Source: Amaurobius ferox (taxonomy: Eukaryota; Arthropoda; Arachnida; Araneae; Amaurobiidae). From it: a stretch of 64,000 nt of DNA. This document shows, in pieces, positions 21,452 through 32,560 of this stretch (position 1 is the stretch's first letter; each line of letters begins with the position of its first letter). The notes under the pieces are model-generated. The model was given only the letters and a program-made list of their open reading frames with translations. It made no database searches and had not been told where the DNA came from. The DNA lies in the NCBI GenBank assembly GCA_951213105.1, contig OX578138.1, positions 95,936,114 to 96,000,113 on the forward strand. The letters are read 5' to 3'. Made by a program: the position numbers and the translations under genes.

Positions 21452-22246
21452 AAAAAATCTGATGTGGGCAACACATGACTTTCCTTATATAATGTAATGA
21501 ATTTACTACTTTGACAGTAAAAAAATAGGTTTTTCTTATTGTAGATACTAATATTCTTTCCAAGATATTGAATTTTCGACAATTAGTCGTCATTTTCATT
21601 GATTTACCGTCATTTTTATCCATTGGGCGAGATTTTCGTTAATTTAGCAATATTTTAAAAAGTCGCCAAGTTGGCGACATTCCGACAAATTCGTCGCCAA
21701 AATCTAGCCAAGCGTTATGGACTAAGAAATAAGTTGTTCTTGCAGATAAATGTCTATTGGCGTTCAAATACAAAAGTATTACTCATAGTATATTTTTTCA
21801 TGAATGGAACGAGCTAGATCCACGAGAATGATGTCAACCAATTTATCGCATGGTATTACCTATGAAAAGTGAACATGTTTCTCAATTGGAAATATTTTTT
21901 TTTTCATTTTATATGACTTTTTAATAATTTGGTTGAAAAATGTGCAATATCTCGTGATCAGTTCATGTTAGCGTTCTAAAATTTATGTCAATCGTTGTCT
22001 AATGAAAAATTACATAAGAAATGTCTATTTGCGTAACTTTATTAGTGGTTTTGATTTTTTGACGATTTTTTCAAAATTTTATTTGAAAATTTAGGAGGGT
22101 TCTGAACATTCGATTACGTTTAAAAACAATAGGCTTCCAGTGATTACGGATTGTGATTTTTGCACCGAATTTGGTTTGAATCGGTAAATTCGTTCGTCAG
22201 TTATCGTCTACACAGACTCACTGATACACACACACACACATACTTT

Positions 22247-22290
<44 letters not shown>

Positions 22291-22414
22291 TCACTTCAAA
22301 AATGATTGATTCGTGATCAGGGATGCTTGAAACGTGCTCTCCCGTCGAAAACTTGATTTCGAATTTCGGCCCTGTCACAATACTTTACTTATACATTATG
22401 TATTTAAGGAAAGT
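21452..22414 (-). mobile_element. HLE copy 9
   Basis: Full reverse-strand copy from AATCTGATGTGGGCAACACA at the left to ...GGAAAGT at 22414. The (CA)n at 22225-22285 carries the TACTTTC interruption. Confidence 0.94.
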
Positions 22415-22971
22415 AAAAATAATCATAAGAAATAAATGTATTTCTTCTTTTTTCAAATTTGTTGACGCTTTGCAAGTTCTTTAAACCGTAAATAAATGAA
22501 TGCAACTCTTTCAGATTTATCACGAGTCGTTCTCGAGATTTACTATTCCACATTGGACGCAATATCAATACAGCGCATCTGCTGATTTGAAATAATGCAA
22601 TCTAATACTAATCATTAATAGCAAAAAAGTATATTTTCAGTGAGATCGTAAAATAAGAAAACGTTGAATTTCATTGACTTGTGATACCAATATTTCTATA
22701 TTTGTAGCGAAAGCCATAAGTTAGATTTTAGAATTGTTCTGAATTTATTCCGCTCAGCCAGGTCGTTATATTCGAAGCTGGTATGCGTATATATTTGACG
22801 TGGCATACTTCGATTTCTACGGATTTGTAGCTCTGCCCCTAAGAAATTTCAAGACTCGATTGTTTTCCTATGTAAAGACGTCTGAAAGCTGAGAAAAACA
22901 AAATTAAAAATAACTTACAATTGATGAGGTATCAACCGGAACAGTAATTTAAATATAGCATTTCTTCCCGA

Positions 22972-23215
22972 TTGTTGTTCCTGCCTTTTTCCTTCAGTGA
23001 CGACAGATTGACGGACTCTTAAACCACGGAACCAAATTCGATGAATGGTGGTTTATTTCGTATGTTCTGGTAGTTTCCAAGAACTGAAAAAAACATGATC
23101 ATGATTGTCGTTCTGGACTTTTTCTTCAGTGTCGATGTAACTACAGCCTAAATTCGGAATCCATTTTAATGAATGGCGTCTCATTTTGTGTGTTCTGGTG
23201 GAACGTACATACATT
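22972..23215 (+). repeat. Diverged tandem duplication, ~130 bp
   Basis: Two units share, in order, 'ttgt(c)gttc(c)tg', 'cttttt(c)cttcagtg(a/t)cga', 'aattcg', 'atgaatgg', and 'tttcgtatgttctggt' / 'tttgtgtgttctggt'. No coding signal. Confidence 0.55.
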
Positions 23216-23241
23216 GCTTTTTAAACTTGAAAATAACATTT

Positions 23242-23507
23242 GGAATAAATTTGTTGTTGTTGTTGTTTCTAATCACCGTGGTGAATCAAAGCTTTACACC
23301 ACGTCCACAGACCCTTGGTCCAATGGCGAAGGGTAATATGCAGCTTCACTTAATTGAGGCTCTGCAAGGGCAGAAGACTGAATAAACCTTGACATCACAA
23401 CATCCATGTCCGCTGGCGGGATTCGAATCCACAACCCATCAATCGAGGGATCAGCGGAAACGCATGCCTCTGACCGCTCGACCATCGCATCGGCGGAATA
23501 AATTTGT
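23242..23507 (-). mobile_element. tRNA-derived SINE with perfect 13-bp target duplication
   Basis: The SINE (23255-23494, reverse strand) has a Ser-tRNA-like head: A box TGGTCGAGCGGTCAGAGG and B box GGATTCGAATCCC, with a long variable region between. A ~130-bp body and a (CAA)n tail (23255-23266 region) follow. Perfect target duplications GGAATAAATTTGT flank it at 23242-23254 and 23495-23507. The body is unrelated to the 5S SINE body, although both end in CAA repeats. The intact duplication and promoter boxes point to a fairly young insertion moved by a LINE. Confidence 0.92.
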
Positions 23508-24037
23508 AATTTCAAAAATTTAAAAAGAATGAATAAATGGTACGGAAATCCCAAATAAAAATCATATATGATAAAAGAACTCGGCGCCAAGTACAAAAAA
23601 CAGAAACTTCTTTCCAAAAGAAGTATGAAACCCCAAAATTCATTTGTGCCAAGTCCTCGCAGGACCAAATCTGTACGCTCAGGTGTAGGGTATTCTGTTA
23701 TCTAGGGTATCCTCATCCTGATTGAGAATACTTTAACAGGGTACACTTGACCTGAAAGAACAGGTTTTGTCCTGCGGGAACTTGGGTCAATCCATTTTAA
23801 GATTTCCTACCTATTGTGAAGGAAAGTTTTTGTTTCTTGTATTTGGAGGGAAGTTTCCTAACCAAAAAGTGATATTTTTTTGGTACATTTAGTTTCTTTT
23901 CTTTTGGATCGAAAACACTATTCATATATTTTTAGACTCATCACCATTAATGGCTCAACATTCCACTGTAGGTCTTAATGCCTTCCACAGAAGATTCTTC
24001 CAAGCTGTCCCCCTTGAAGCAATGTTTCAAAAGTTTT
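23508..24037. other. Intergenic, no feature recognised
   Basis: No gene or repeat recognised. Confidence 0.4.
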
Positions 24038-24972
24038 ACTTTCCTTATATACATAAGGTATAAGGAAAGTATTGTGACGGTGTCGAAAATTCGAATTCGA
24101 GTTTTCGACGGGAGAGCACGTTTCAAGCATCCCTGATCACGAATCAAAATTTTTGAAGTGATGTCTGTGTGTGTGTGTGAAAGTATGTGTGTGTGTGTGT
24201 CAGTGATTCTGTGGAGACGATAACTGGCGAACGAATAGACCGATTCAAACAAAATTTGGTACAAAAATCACAATCCGTAAACACTGGAAGTCTATTGTTT
24301 TTATACGCAATCGAATGTTCAGAACTCCCCTAAATTTTCGAATAAAATTTTGAAAAAATCGTCAAAAAATCAAAACCGCTAATAAAGTTCCGCAAATAGA
24401 CATTTCTTATGTAATTTTTTATTAGAAACTGATTGACATAAATTTTAGAACGCTAACATGAACCGTTCTCAAGATATTGTACATTTCTCAAAAAAAAATA
24501 TCAAAAAGTCATAAAATAAAAAAAAATATTTCCTATTGAGAAATATGTTCACTTTTCATATGTAATACCTTGCTATAAATTAGGTGACATCATTCTCGTG
24601 AATCTAGCTCGTTCCATTCATAAAAAAAGATACTTTAAGTAATACTTTTTTATTTAAACGCAAATAGTCATTTATCTGCTGTAAGAATAACTCATTTCTT
24701 CGTCCATAACGCTTGGCGAGATTTTGGCGACGAATTTGGCGGACTGTCGCCAACTTGGCGACTTTTTGAAATGTTGCCAAATTAACGAAAATCTCACCAA
24801 ATGGATAAAAATGACGCTAAATCAATGAAAATGACGACTATTTGTCGAAAATTCAATATCTTGGAAAGAATATTAGTATCTACTATAAGAAAAACCTATT
24901 TTTTTTACTGTAAAAGTATTAAATTCATTACATTATATAAGGAAAGTCACGTGTTGCCCACATCAGATTTTT
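24038..24972 (+). mobile_element. HLE copy 10
   Basis: Full copy. It has three marks not shared by most others: AAGGTATAAGG in the 5' palindrome, GACGGTGTCG where others have GACGGGGTCG, and AATCAAAATTTTT lacking 'CA'. All three recur in the reverse copy at 25787-26303. Its 3' end is joined directly to the 5' end of copy 11. Confidence 0.95.
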
Positions 24973-25786
24973 ACTTTCCTTATATACATAATGTATAAGG
25001 AAAGTATTGTGACGGGGTCGAAAATTCGAATTCGAGTTTTCGACGGGAGAGCACATTTCAAGCATCCCTGATCACGAATCAAACACTTTTGAAGTGATGT
25101 CTGTGTGTGTGTGTGTGTGAAAGTATGTGTGTGTGTGAAAGTATGTGTGTGTGTGTCAGTGGGCCTGTGGAGACGATAACTGACGAACGAATGGACCGAT
25201 TCGAACCAAATTTGGTACAAAAATCACAATCTGTAAACACTGGAAGCCTATTGTTTTTATACGCAATCGAATGTTCAGAACCCTCCTAAATTTTCAAATA
25301 AAATTTTGAAAAAATCGTCAAAAAATCAAAACCAATATAAAAGTTACGCAAATAGACATTTCATATGTAATTTTTCATTAGAAAACGATTGACATAAATT
25401 TTAGAACGCTAACATGATCCGTTCTCGAGATATTGCACATTTCTTAAAAAAATATCAAAAAGTCATATAAAATAGAAAAAAAATATTTCATATTGAGAAA
25501 CATGTTCACTTTTCATATATAATATCATGCGATAAATTGGGTGACATCATTCTCGTGGATCTAGCTCGTTCCATTCATGAAAAAAGATGCTTTGAGTAAT
25601 ACATTTGCATTTGAACGCCAATTTATCTGCTGTAAGAACAACTTATTTCTTCGTCCATAACGCTTGCCGAGATTTTGGCGACGAAATTGGCGGAATGTCG
25701 CCAACTTGGCGACTTTTTAAAATATTGCTAAATTAACGAAAATCTCGCCAAATGGATAAAAATGACGGTAAATCAATGAAAATGAC
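24973..25786 (+). mobile_element. HLE copy 11, 3'-truncated, head-to-tail with copy 10
   Basis: It begins with ACTTTCC immediately after the CAGATTTTT of copy 10, with no spacer. It is complete to 'aatcaatgaaaatgac' and then breaks at 25786 into an inverted HLE piece. The expected last ~130 bp is missing. Confidence 0.94.
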
Positions 25787-26303
25787 AACATGTTTCTCAA
25801 TAGGACATATTTTTTCTTTACTTTATATGACTTTTTTAGTATTTTTTTGAAAAATGTGCAATATCTCGTGAACAGTTCAAGTTGGCGTTCTAAAATTTAT
25901 GTCAATCGTTTTCTAATGAAAAATTGCATAAGAAATGTCTATTTGCGTAACTTTATTAGCGGTTTTGATTTTTTAACGATTTTTTCAAATTTCACGCGAA
26001 AATTTAGGTGGGTTCTGAACATTCGATTGCATATAAAAACAATAAGCTTCCAGTGTATACAGATTGTGATTTTTGTTCCAAATTTCGTTCGAATCGGTCC
26101 ATACGTTCGTCAGTTATCGTCTCCACAGACTCACTGACACACACACACACACACATACTTTCACACACACACACAGACATCACTTCAAAAATTTTGATTC
26201 GTGATCAGGGATGCTTGAAACGTGCTCTCCCGTCGAAAACTCGAATTCGAATTTTCGACACCGTCACAATACTTTCCTTATACCTTATGTATATAAGGAA
26301 AGT
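25787..26303 (-). mobile_element. HLE copy 12, 5' half only, inverted
   Basis: The reverse strand runs from the 5' palindrome at 26303 to 'gagaaacatgtt' at 25787, a little over half the element. It carries the three marks of copy 10, so it is its sister, facing it 1.2 kb away. It makes 24038-26303 a large inverted repeat. Confidence 0.94.
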
Positions 26304-26399
26304 AATAACTGCCATTAAACATATTTTTGAAATCTACCAAACGTGATATGTAAAACCAACATCACCGTGCTTAAACTTTTGGGATTAAATATTATTTGG

Positions 26400-26760
26400 C
26401 ATCCGTTAGAAGGGTCTTGACTCGGTAAATACGGAACGGAAAATAGAGAAACGGAAACTAATCAGTAACCCAATCTCGTCTGTCCTCGTGTATTTATGAT
26501 GAAATCTGGCCGGAACAGAGAAAAACACTATTTTCTCCTCATTCTTCCTGACAGTCTGACAGATTTGTAAGAGGGATGAATGCAGCAGTTTATTGTTTTG
26601 TTTTTTCTTTGTTGAGACAAAGGAAAAATGACATCTGTATTTGAATGAAACATGATATAAATAATGCTGCAGAAAACTGTATTTAATTTCCCAACGAAAG
26701 ATGACCTATTTCTTTGCGATGTTCTATTGAAAGAGTGGAAGTTAATTCAGGAATCACGTG
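26400..26760 (+). repeat. Dispersed repeat R3, copy a
   Basis: About 350 bp shared with 28290-28575: 'ttgactcggtaaat', 'aatcagtaa(c/t)cca', 'tatgatgaaatctg', 'ggacagagaaaaac', 'attcttc(c/t)tgacag', 'gacagatttgtaag', 'atgaatgcagcagttta', 'aatgac(a/g)tctgtatttgaatg'. Weaker relatives lie near 12225, 21090 and 58110. Class unknown. Confidence 0.8.
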
Positions 26761-26999
26761 TTTGTATTTAAATTTTTATTTTAGAAATCGAGGATCAATC
26801 AATCTCGGTTCTTCCTATGAACAGTTTGAAAATTTAAATATGAAAGAACCTCGATATTGTGCAAGTGGTGTGTACATTTCATTTTCGATTTTGTGCCAGT
26901 GGTATGTTCATTTCAATTTCGATAAAACTGTCAAGTATATCCATACTCCACACACTTATTTCGTACAGTATTATGAATTTGAGAGAAAATGCAGTAACT

Positions 27000-27690
27000 G
27001 ACATATGCAGAACCGGAAGTGAAGATCCTTGGCAATACCTTTTACACCCTCTGAAATTCGATTCTAAATCCATATCAATCATCATAAAATCTCAATCTGT
27101 AGCCAATTCTATGAAATAAATGTTGCAAGGAAAATGTAAATACTCTAATCGGAAGTGACATCTCTAGAACCGGAAGTGGAAATTCTTAATGACATCTCAG
27201 CCTTCGCCAGATTTTGATGCTTAGTTCAAATCATCCATCATCTAAACTCCATTTCCAGCCGATTAAAAAAATATGCTTCAAGGGAAAAATGTAAACGGGG
27301 AAAATCTGAAGTCAAATTCCTTAGTAAATTTTTCTACCTTCTCTACAGAGTCATGCTAAATGCATGTCAGTCACTGCTATAAACTCTATATAGCCATTCA
27401 TGAAAAATAGAAGTTCTAAAGAAATTTTTTGAAACGAATGTGAATACAAAATCGGGAGTGAAAATAGTGAATGAATCACACTACCTCCTTCAAACTTTGA
27501 TGCTGAATCCATATCAATTAATATCTAAGCTCTATTTATATTCAACCTTTAAATATATATGCTTCGAAGAAAAAAAATTGAACCGGAAATGGAAAACTAA
27601 CTGGAAGTAAAAACATTTAATGAATCCCTCCTATGTCCACCGAAATTTGATGCTGAATCCATATTAACCATGACAGCTCTATCTATACTA
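27000..27690 (+). repeat. Decayed minisatellite, ~150-170 bp unit
   Basis: At least four diverged units with the markers 'gaaccggaagtg(g)aaa', 'ttaatgaatc', 'tttgatgctgaatccatatcaat', 'aagctctat' and 'atgcttc(a/g)aag'. Markers occur near 27010/27060, 27165/27215, 27470/27500 and 27580/27650. Confidence 0.65.
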
Positions 27691-28289
27691 GATCCTATCT
27701 ATAATAGATATCTCTATCTATAAATAAATGCTTCAATTTTTTGTTTTTGGTAAAAACAATATGTTGCACAAAATATATAAACTTAAATTTTAAATTATTA
27801 TTTTAATATCTATTTTCTTTGTTAAATTAACATAATGGGAATTATTTATTTCCCAGACATAAATTTATTTGAACTAAATGTCAACCAGTGGCGACCATCT
27901 GATTGCATTCATTGTTTAAAACGTACAGAGTTTGCCATCATATGTTATTTATTATTTATGTCATAAATGACTCTTGGGCTGCAGTCATTGCAGAAATATT
28001 ACTATCCAAAATCAATATGTATTCTATTATGAAACTACGAAAAGAGTGAGCACTTCGTAAGTTATTTAAACTAAACATAAATCAATGTCATTATTTAGAT
28101 ATCACCACAAGATTATAAGCATTTCGCATTTCTACTATGAGCGAAATATCGTTCGAGCAAATCAATCAATTTATATGAAATTTGGTGCGCTAATTTTAAT
28201 CCGTGCAATAGGAAAATTTACTTTCAGTTAGATCAAATCATAGGGAATGTCTATTTTTTCTTTAAGCATAAGTTTTTATATTTAGGAGG

Positions 28290-28575
28290 AGGGCTTTGAC
28301 TCGGTAAATTAGAAACTGCAAATGGAGCAACAAAAAAATAATCAGTAATCCAATTTCATCTATCGTTGGGTATATCTGATGAAATCTGCTCCGGACAGAG
28401 AAAAACGCTGCTTATTCGTCATTCTTCTTGACAGTTTGACAGATTTGTAAGAGTTATGAATGCAGCAGTTTATCGTCTTATTTTGCCTTGTTGAGACATA
28501 CGGAAAATGACGTCTGTATTTGAATGTAACAAGATATAAACATTGCTGCAGAAAGCTGTGCTACTATTTTTGTAT
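28290..28575 (+). repeat. Dispersed repeat R3, copy b
   Basis: Second good copy of the R3 repeat, same orientation as 26400-26760. Shared ends lie near 'gactcggtaaat' and 'gctgcagaaa(a/g)ctgt'. The decayed minisatellite lies between the two copies. Confidence 0.8.
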
Positions 28576-28685
28576 GAGCGGAAAATTACTTCTTCTGTCT
28601 TTTTATCGTAGTGGCGGAAGTTAAATTTCGAAAATAATTTTTGAATTTTATACCATATTTTGATTATATTTTACATTTCTTTTAT

Positions 28686-28970
28686 TTTTACATTCTCGTA
28701 CTATGAAAGATAGCATAAAAAAGTATTGTTTTAACGACAATTTTCGAATTCGAGATTTTAATGCCAATATATGTTTTAAGACATCCTGAACAAGTTTTGA
28801 CTATTTTTGGAGTGATTTCCGTCCGTCTGTCTGATGTCTGTGATCGATTTCTTGTGTAGACGATAGTAGACACAGATATTAATGAATTTTCACGAAACTT
28901 TATATCCAACTTTGTTATTAAAAAATCTAGAAGTAGATAGAATTTTTTTTTAATTCGAGAGAAAACTTCA
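28686..28970 (+). mobile_element. Highly diverged HLE-like 5' part
   Basis: The order 'tattgtttt', 'attttcgaattcgagattttaatgcc', 'catcctgaacaagttttgact', 'tttggagtgatttc', 'gatgtctgtg', 'gtagacgatag', 'aatgaattttcacgaaa' follows that of the HLE 5' third. The closest match is 48212-48490, so these two define a separate old subfamily without a long TG block. Confidence 0.5.
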
Positions 28971-29546
28971 AAAGTTATTTAAAATTTTACATTTATTTAA
29001 ATTTGGCAGCATAGGACACAATTTGACATAATCAATCATGAAAGGGTTTATTTGTGGTTCAATGGCCACGAGGCTTAATAGTTTCAATCATTACTGTGAA
29101 AAATAGAGATATATTATTTTGATCGTGACGTCATTAGTCCTCCTCTCCTCCTCGGGGAATACTCCCCCGGGGATATCATTGTTAAGTATGGTTTCAATTG
29201 AAAGATTTTTATAATCTCTTTAAAGTGACGGGTAAATCGCTGTAGTTGTAATAATTTGGACTTTTGTCGATTTTTCAAAAAAATTCTTATAAATTTGAAA
29301 AAAGCTATAAAAATTAATTCTGGTATGATTAATTAAGCTTATTTTAAATAGCGATATTGGTTATATTTATAAAAGAGTTATTTGTGAAGTAAACTCGTGA
29401 ATCCGTACGTCTTATTAAGCCAGACTTACTGAATGGCTGTCGTCAGACGCCAAATTGGGATACAAATTTTGAAATCGCTTGCAATATTTTAAAACCACAC
29501 AAGGAGATTTAAGTCGAGGTTAAGTTTAAGACGAGGCTGATCCTCA

Positions 29547-30010
29547 TCAAAACATGACGTGAATGTTACTTCTGATGAAACGGACAAACACTTTATGTAT
29601 TAACGTTAACTGCATAACTTTGCTTTTAGAGATGTGATGTTTCGACCTAAGATTTGAATTCAAGTGCATACCAAGGTAATTATAACTAGATTGCCAGGGG
29701 GTGAGTTCATTATTAAGAGTTAAATTAGTGTTGGATATACGCCGAGGGTGGAGGTAAAGGTGGCACATTTGCCGACATTGACTTCGGTTATCCAGCTGGT
29801 TCATCACTGCGTCAGGGCATCTAAGTAGGATTTAAAGTGCTGTGCACGATCTGTTTTTGCTTGTGCTGTACGATCAGGTTCATGTCATCGTGATAAAAGC
29901 CAATATTGACACATCAGTTCCGAGGTGTCAATAATGTATAGATTGAACAATTTGGGTCCGGAAAGTTAGCCTTGAGGGACACCACTAAGAACAATCCTAA
30001 GAGAGGAAAG
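29547..30010 (-). pseudogene. Jockey-like non-LTR reverse transcriptase, broken fragment
   Basis: On the reverse strand the reading starts near 30010 with 'RIVLSGVPQG', followed by an out-of-frame stretch readable as '...PKLFNLYI'. It continues to 'SYNYLGMHLNSNLRSKHHI' near 29670. G-V-P-Q-G-S and N-x-Y-I-N-D belong to the fingers/palm of non-LTR reverse transcriptases, and Y-L-G-x-x-L-D marks the thumb boundary. The catalytic YADD region appears degraded ('DDMNLIVQ', frameshifted). At least two frame breaks lie between the motifs. The rest of the element is not found. Confidence 0.65.
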
Positions 30011-30084
30011 AGCATTAAAGACTCTTGCCACGAAGCTACGCTCCGTTAGGCAAGAATGAAAGAAAAAATAGATCTGCTAGAAAA

Positions 30085-30400
30085 TCCAAATTTACTATGC
30101 CATTGCATTTTGTGGTATATCTTAATTATTTGGATTATGAACCTTTTCGGGTCAACCCGTATTGGACCCCCATAAGAATGCAGTCGATTTTCGAGATTAA
30201 TTTGAAAATCAGAGCAGCTAGCATGTCCAAATTGAGTATGTCGTTGTCTCTTTTAGTACATTTTACTTCGTTGTATTTTGTACCGTATCAGGCTACCCCA
30301 TCTTATGCCCACTATAGGATGGCACCTGTTTATGGGGTATAATATGAGAACCGGACCAGCAAGAAATTCTGAATGTAGTATGTCCTTGTCTTTCATATAT
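30085..30400 (+). repeat. Diverged ~140-bp tandem repeat
   Basis: The marker 'aa(a)ttga/ctatg(c/t)c(g/a)ttg' recurs at about 30090, 30228 and 30372, following loosely similar text ('ccc(c/a)ataagaatgc', 'cccactataggatgg'). A 105-residue open frame at 30025-30342 crosses two units and is probably a by-product. Confidence 0.45.
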
Positions 30401-30573
30401 TTAATTTGCATACATTCTAATAAATACATTTCACATACATTTAAGATATATGCGAAAACTAAAAGTGTACATTTCATTTTACTAAATTTAAGTATACATC
30501 ATATTTTACTTGTTACTTATTAACTTGATATTGACATCCTTAGAATCCAACTTTCTGGCTGAAGAAAAATTAA

Positions 30574-31108
30574 CTTGCTTATTAAATGAAAGTAGTTTCT
30601 ACAAAATATTTTAATCAACTTTGCATGAGACATTTTTTATAATGCAAACTAGATAATAGAACTTCCATATATGATTCAGTCGCCTATTCTGCAAATTACC
30701 TTGCTTTTTAAATGAAAGTAGTTTTTATATAAAGATAATAATCGAAATTGCATGAGGCACTTTAATATAATGTAAAATAATTAATAGAGCTTCTAGATAT
30801 GATTCACTCGCCTATTTTGTAGATTACCTTGCTTATTAAATGAAAGCAGCGTCTAAAAATTTATTAATCGGAATTGCATGAGACACTATTATATAATGCA
30901 CAATGGTTGATTTTCTAGATGTGATTCAATCGTCTATTTTGTAAATTACCCTGCTTAGTAAGTGAAAGCAGTTTCTATAAAATATATTAATCAAAATTGC
31001 ATGAGATATTTTTATATAATGCAAAATTGTTAATAGAAATTCTAGATATGATTCACTCGCCTATTTTGTAAATTATTCTGCTTATTAAATAAAAACAGTT
31101 TTTACAAA
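30574..31108 (+). repeat. 126-bp satellite, left segment
   Basis: About 4.3 units marked 'cttgcttattaaatgaaagt', 'ttaatc(a/g)aa(a/t)ttgcatgagac', 'tagatatgattcactcgcct'. Unit starts at 30574, 30700, 30828, 30950 and about 31077 give 122-128 bp. The array stops in mid-unit at 'acaaagtat' (31108), where the GTCAC element begins. The same satellite resumes at 57092 in matching phase. Confidence 0.9.
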
Positions 31109-32560
31109 GTATCCCACACAGCATTTTTTTTCACAGTGACGTAAGATTTACGTCACACTGTGACTTTGGGACGTCACAGGACGTCACAGTACGTCTTGGC
31201 AATTTCACAGTAACGTCACAGCGAGGTCATTTTGGTCATTTTCATGGTCGTTTGTGACGTCGCATATTAACTTGTTTGTGACGTCACATTGTAATGTCGT
31301 TTGACCGTGATTTCGTAACTTTGCTGTTACGTCACGTTACATTTCTGCAATGTGATATTCACGTCACAGCGACGTTACTTTGTTCATTCTCAGGGTACGT
31401 TTGTGACGTCACACTGTGAATTTGGGTCGTCACGGGACGTCACAGTACGTCTTGGCAATTTCACAGTAACGTCACAGCGAGGTCATTTTGGTCATTTTCA
31501 TGGTCGTTTGTGACGTCGCATATTAACTTGTTTGTGACGTCACATTGTAATGTCGTTTGACCGTGATTTCGTAACTTTGCTGTTACGTCACGTTACATTT
31601 CTGCAATGTGATATTCACGTCACAGCGACGTTACTTTGTTCATTCTCAGGGTACGTTTGTGACGTCACACTGTAAATTTGGGTCGTCACGGGACGTCACA
31701 GTACGTCTTGGCAATTTCACAGTAACGTCACAGCGAGGTCATTTTGGTCATTTTCATGGTCGTTTGTGACGTCGCATATTAACTTGTTTGTGACGTCACA
31801 TTGTAATGTCGTTAGACCGTGATTTTGTAACTTTGCTGTAACGTCACGTTACATTTCTGCAATGTGATATTCACGTCACAGCGAAGTTACTTTGGTTATC
31901 CTCAAGGTACGTTTGTGACGTCACACTGTGAATTTGGGTCGTCACGGGACGTCACAGTACGTCTCGGCAATTTCACATTAACGTCACAGCGAGGTCATTT
32001 TGGTCATTTTCATGGTCGTTTGTGACGTCGCATATTAACTTGTTTGTGACGTCGCATTATAATGTCTTTGGACCGTGATTTCGTAACATTTCTGCAATGT
32101 GACATTCACGTCACAGCGAAGTTATTATTTTCATTCTAAGAGTACTTTTGCGACGTCACACTGTGAATTTGGGATGTTACAGGACGTCACAGTACGTCTC
32201 GGCAATTTCACATCGACGTCACAGCGAAGTCATTTTGGTCATTTTCGTGGTCGTTTGTGACGTCGCATACCAACCTATGTGTAACGTCACATTGTAATGG
32301 CTCTGTACCGTGATTTCGTAACATTGCTGTTACGTCAAGGTACATTTCAGCAATGTGACCATCACGTCACAGCGAAGTTATTTTGGTAATTTTCAAGGTA
32401 CTTTTGTGACGTCATATACTGATGTTTCTGCGAAGTGAAATTTTGACATTGCAGTTACATCAAATTGCGTTACTACAATGTCACATTCACGTGACAGTGA
32501 AGCCAGAATCTCCATTTTAGGAGTATAGTTTTGCGAAGTCATATCTGGACAGGTTCTTCT
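31109..32560 (+). mobile_element. GTCAC element, left end with amplified 256-bp subunit
   Basis: The left inverted terminus CCCACACAGCATTTTTTTTC lies at 31109-31128. The 5' module of the element then repeats: the marker cacagtacgtc(t/c)(t/c)ggcaa starts at 31185, 31441, 31697, 31953 and 32188, giving three exact 256-bp steps and one of 235 bp. The first units are nearly identical, and divergence rises towards the right. No matching right terminus is found nearby; the region passes into a large hairpin. Each unit holds many copies of the palindrome TGACGTCA, a CRE-like site, though a role in transcription is not implied. Confidence 0.9.

Noticed and set aside
23400..23490. Functional tRNA-Ser gene
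   Set aside because: The tRNA-like part continues into a SINE body and CAA tail between target duplications, and the acceptor stem does not close.
26714..27119. Overlapping 95- and 86-residue frames
   Set aside because: They overlap on both strands, cross the boundary of repeat R3 and a decayed minisatellite, and show no domain.
31109..32560. Cluster of CRE (TGACGTCA) enhancer sites
   Set aside because: The palindrome is part of the repeated 256-bp transposon unit, so the number of sites reflects amplification; no promoter was found beside it.
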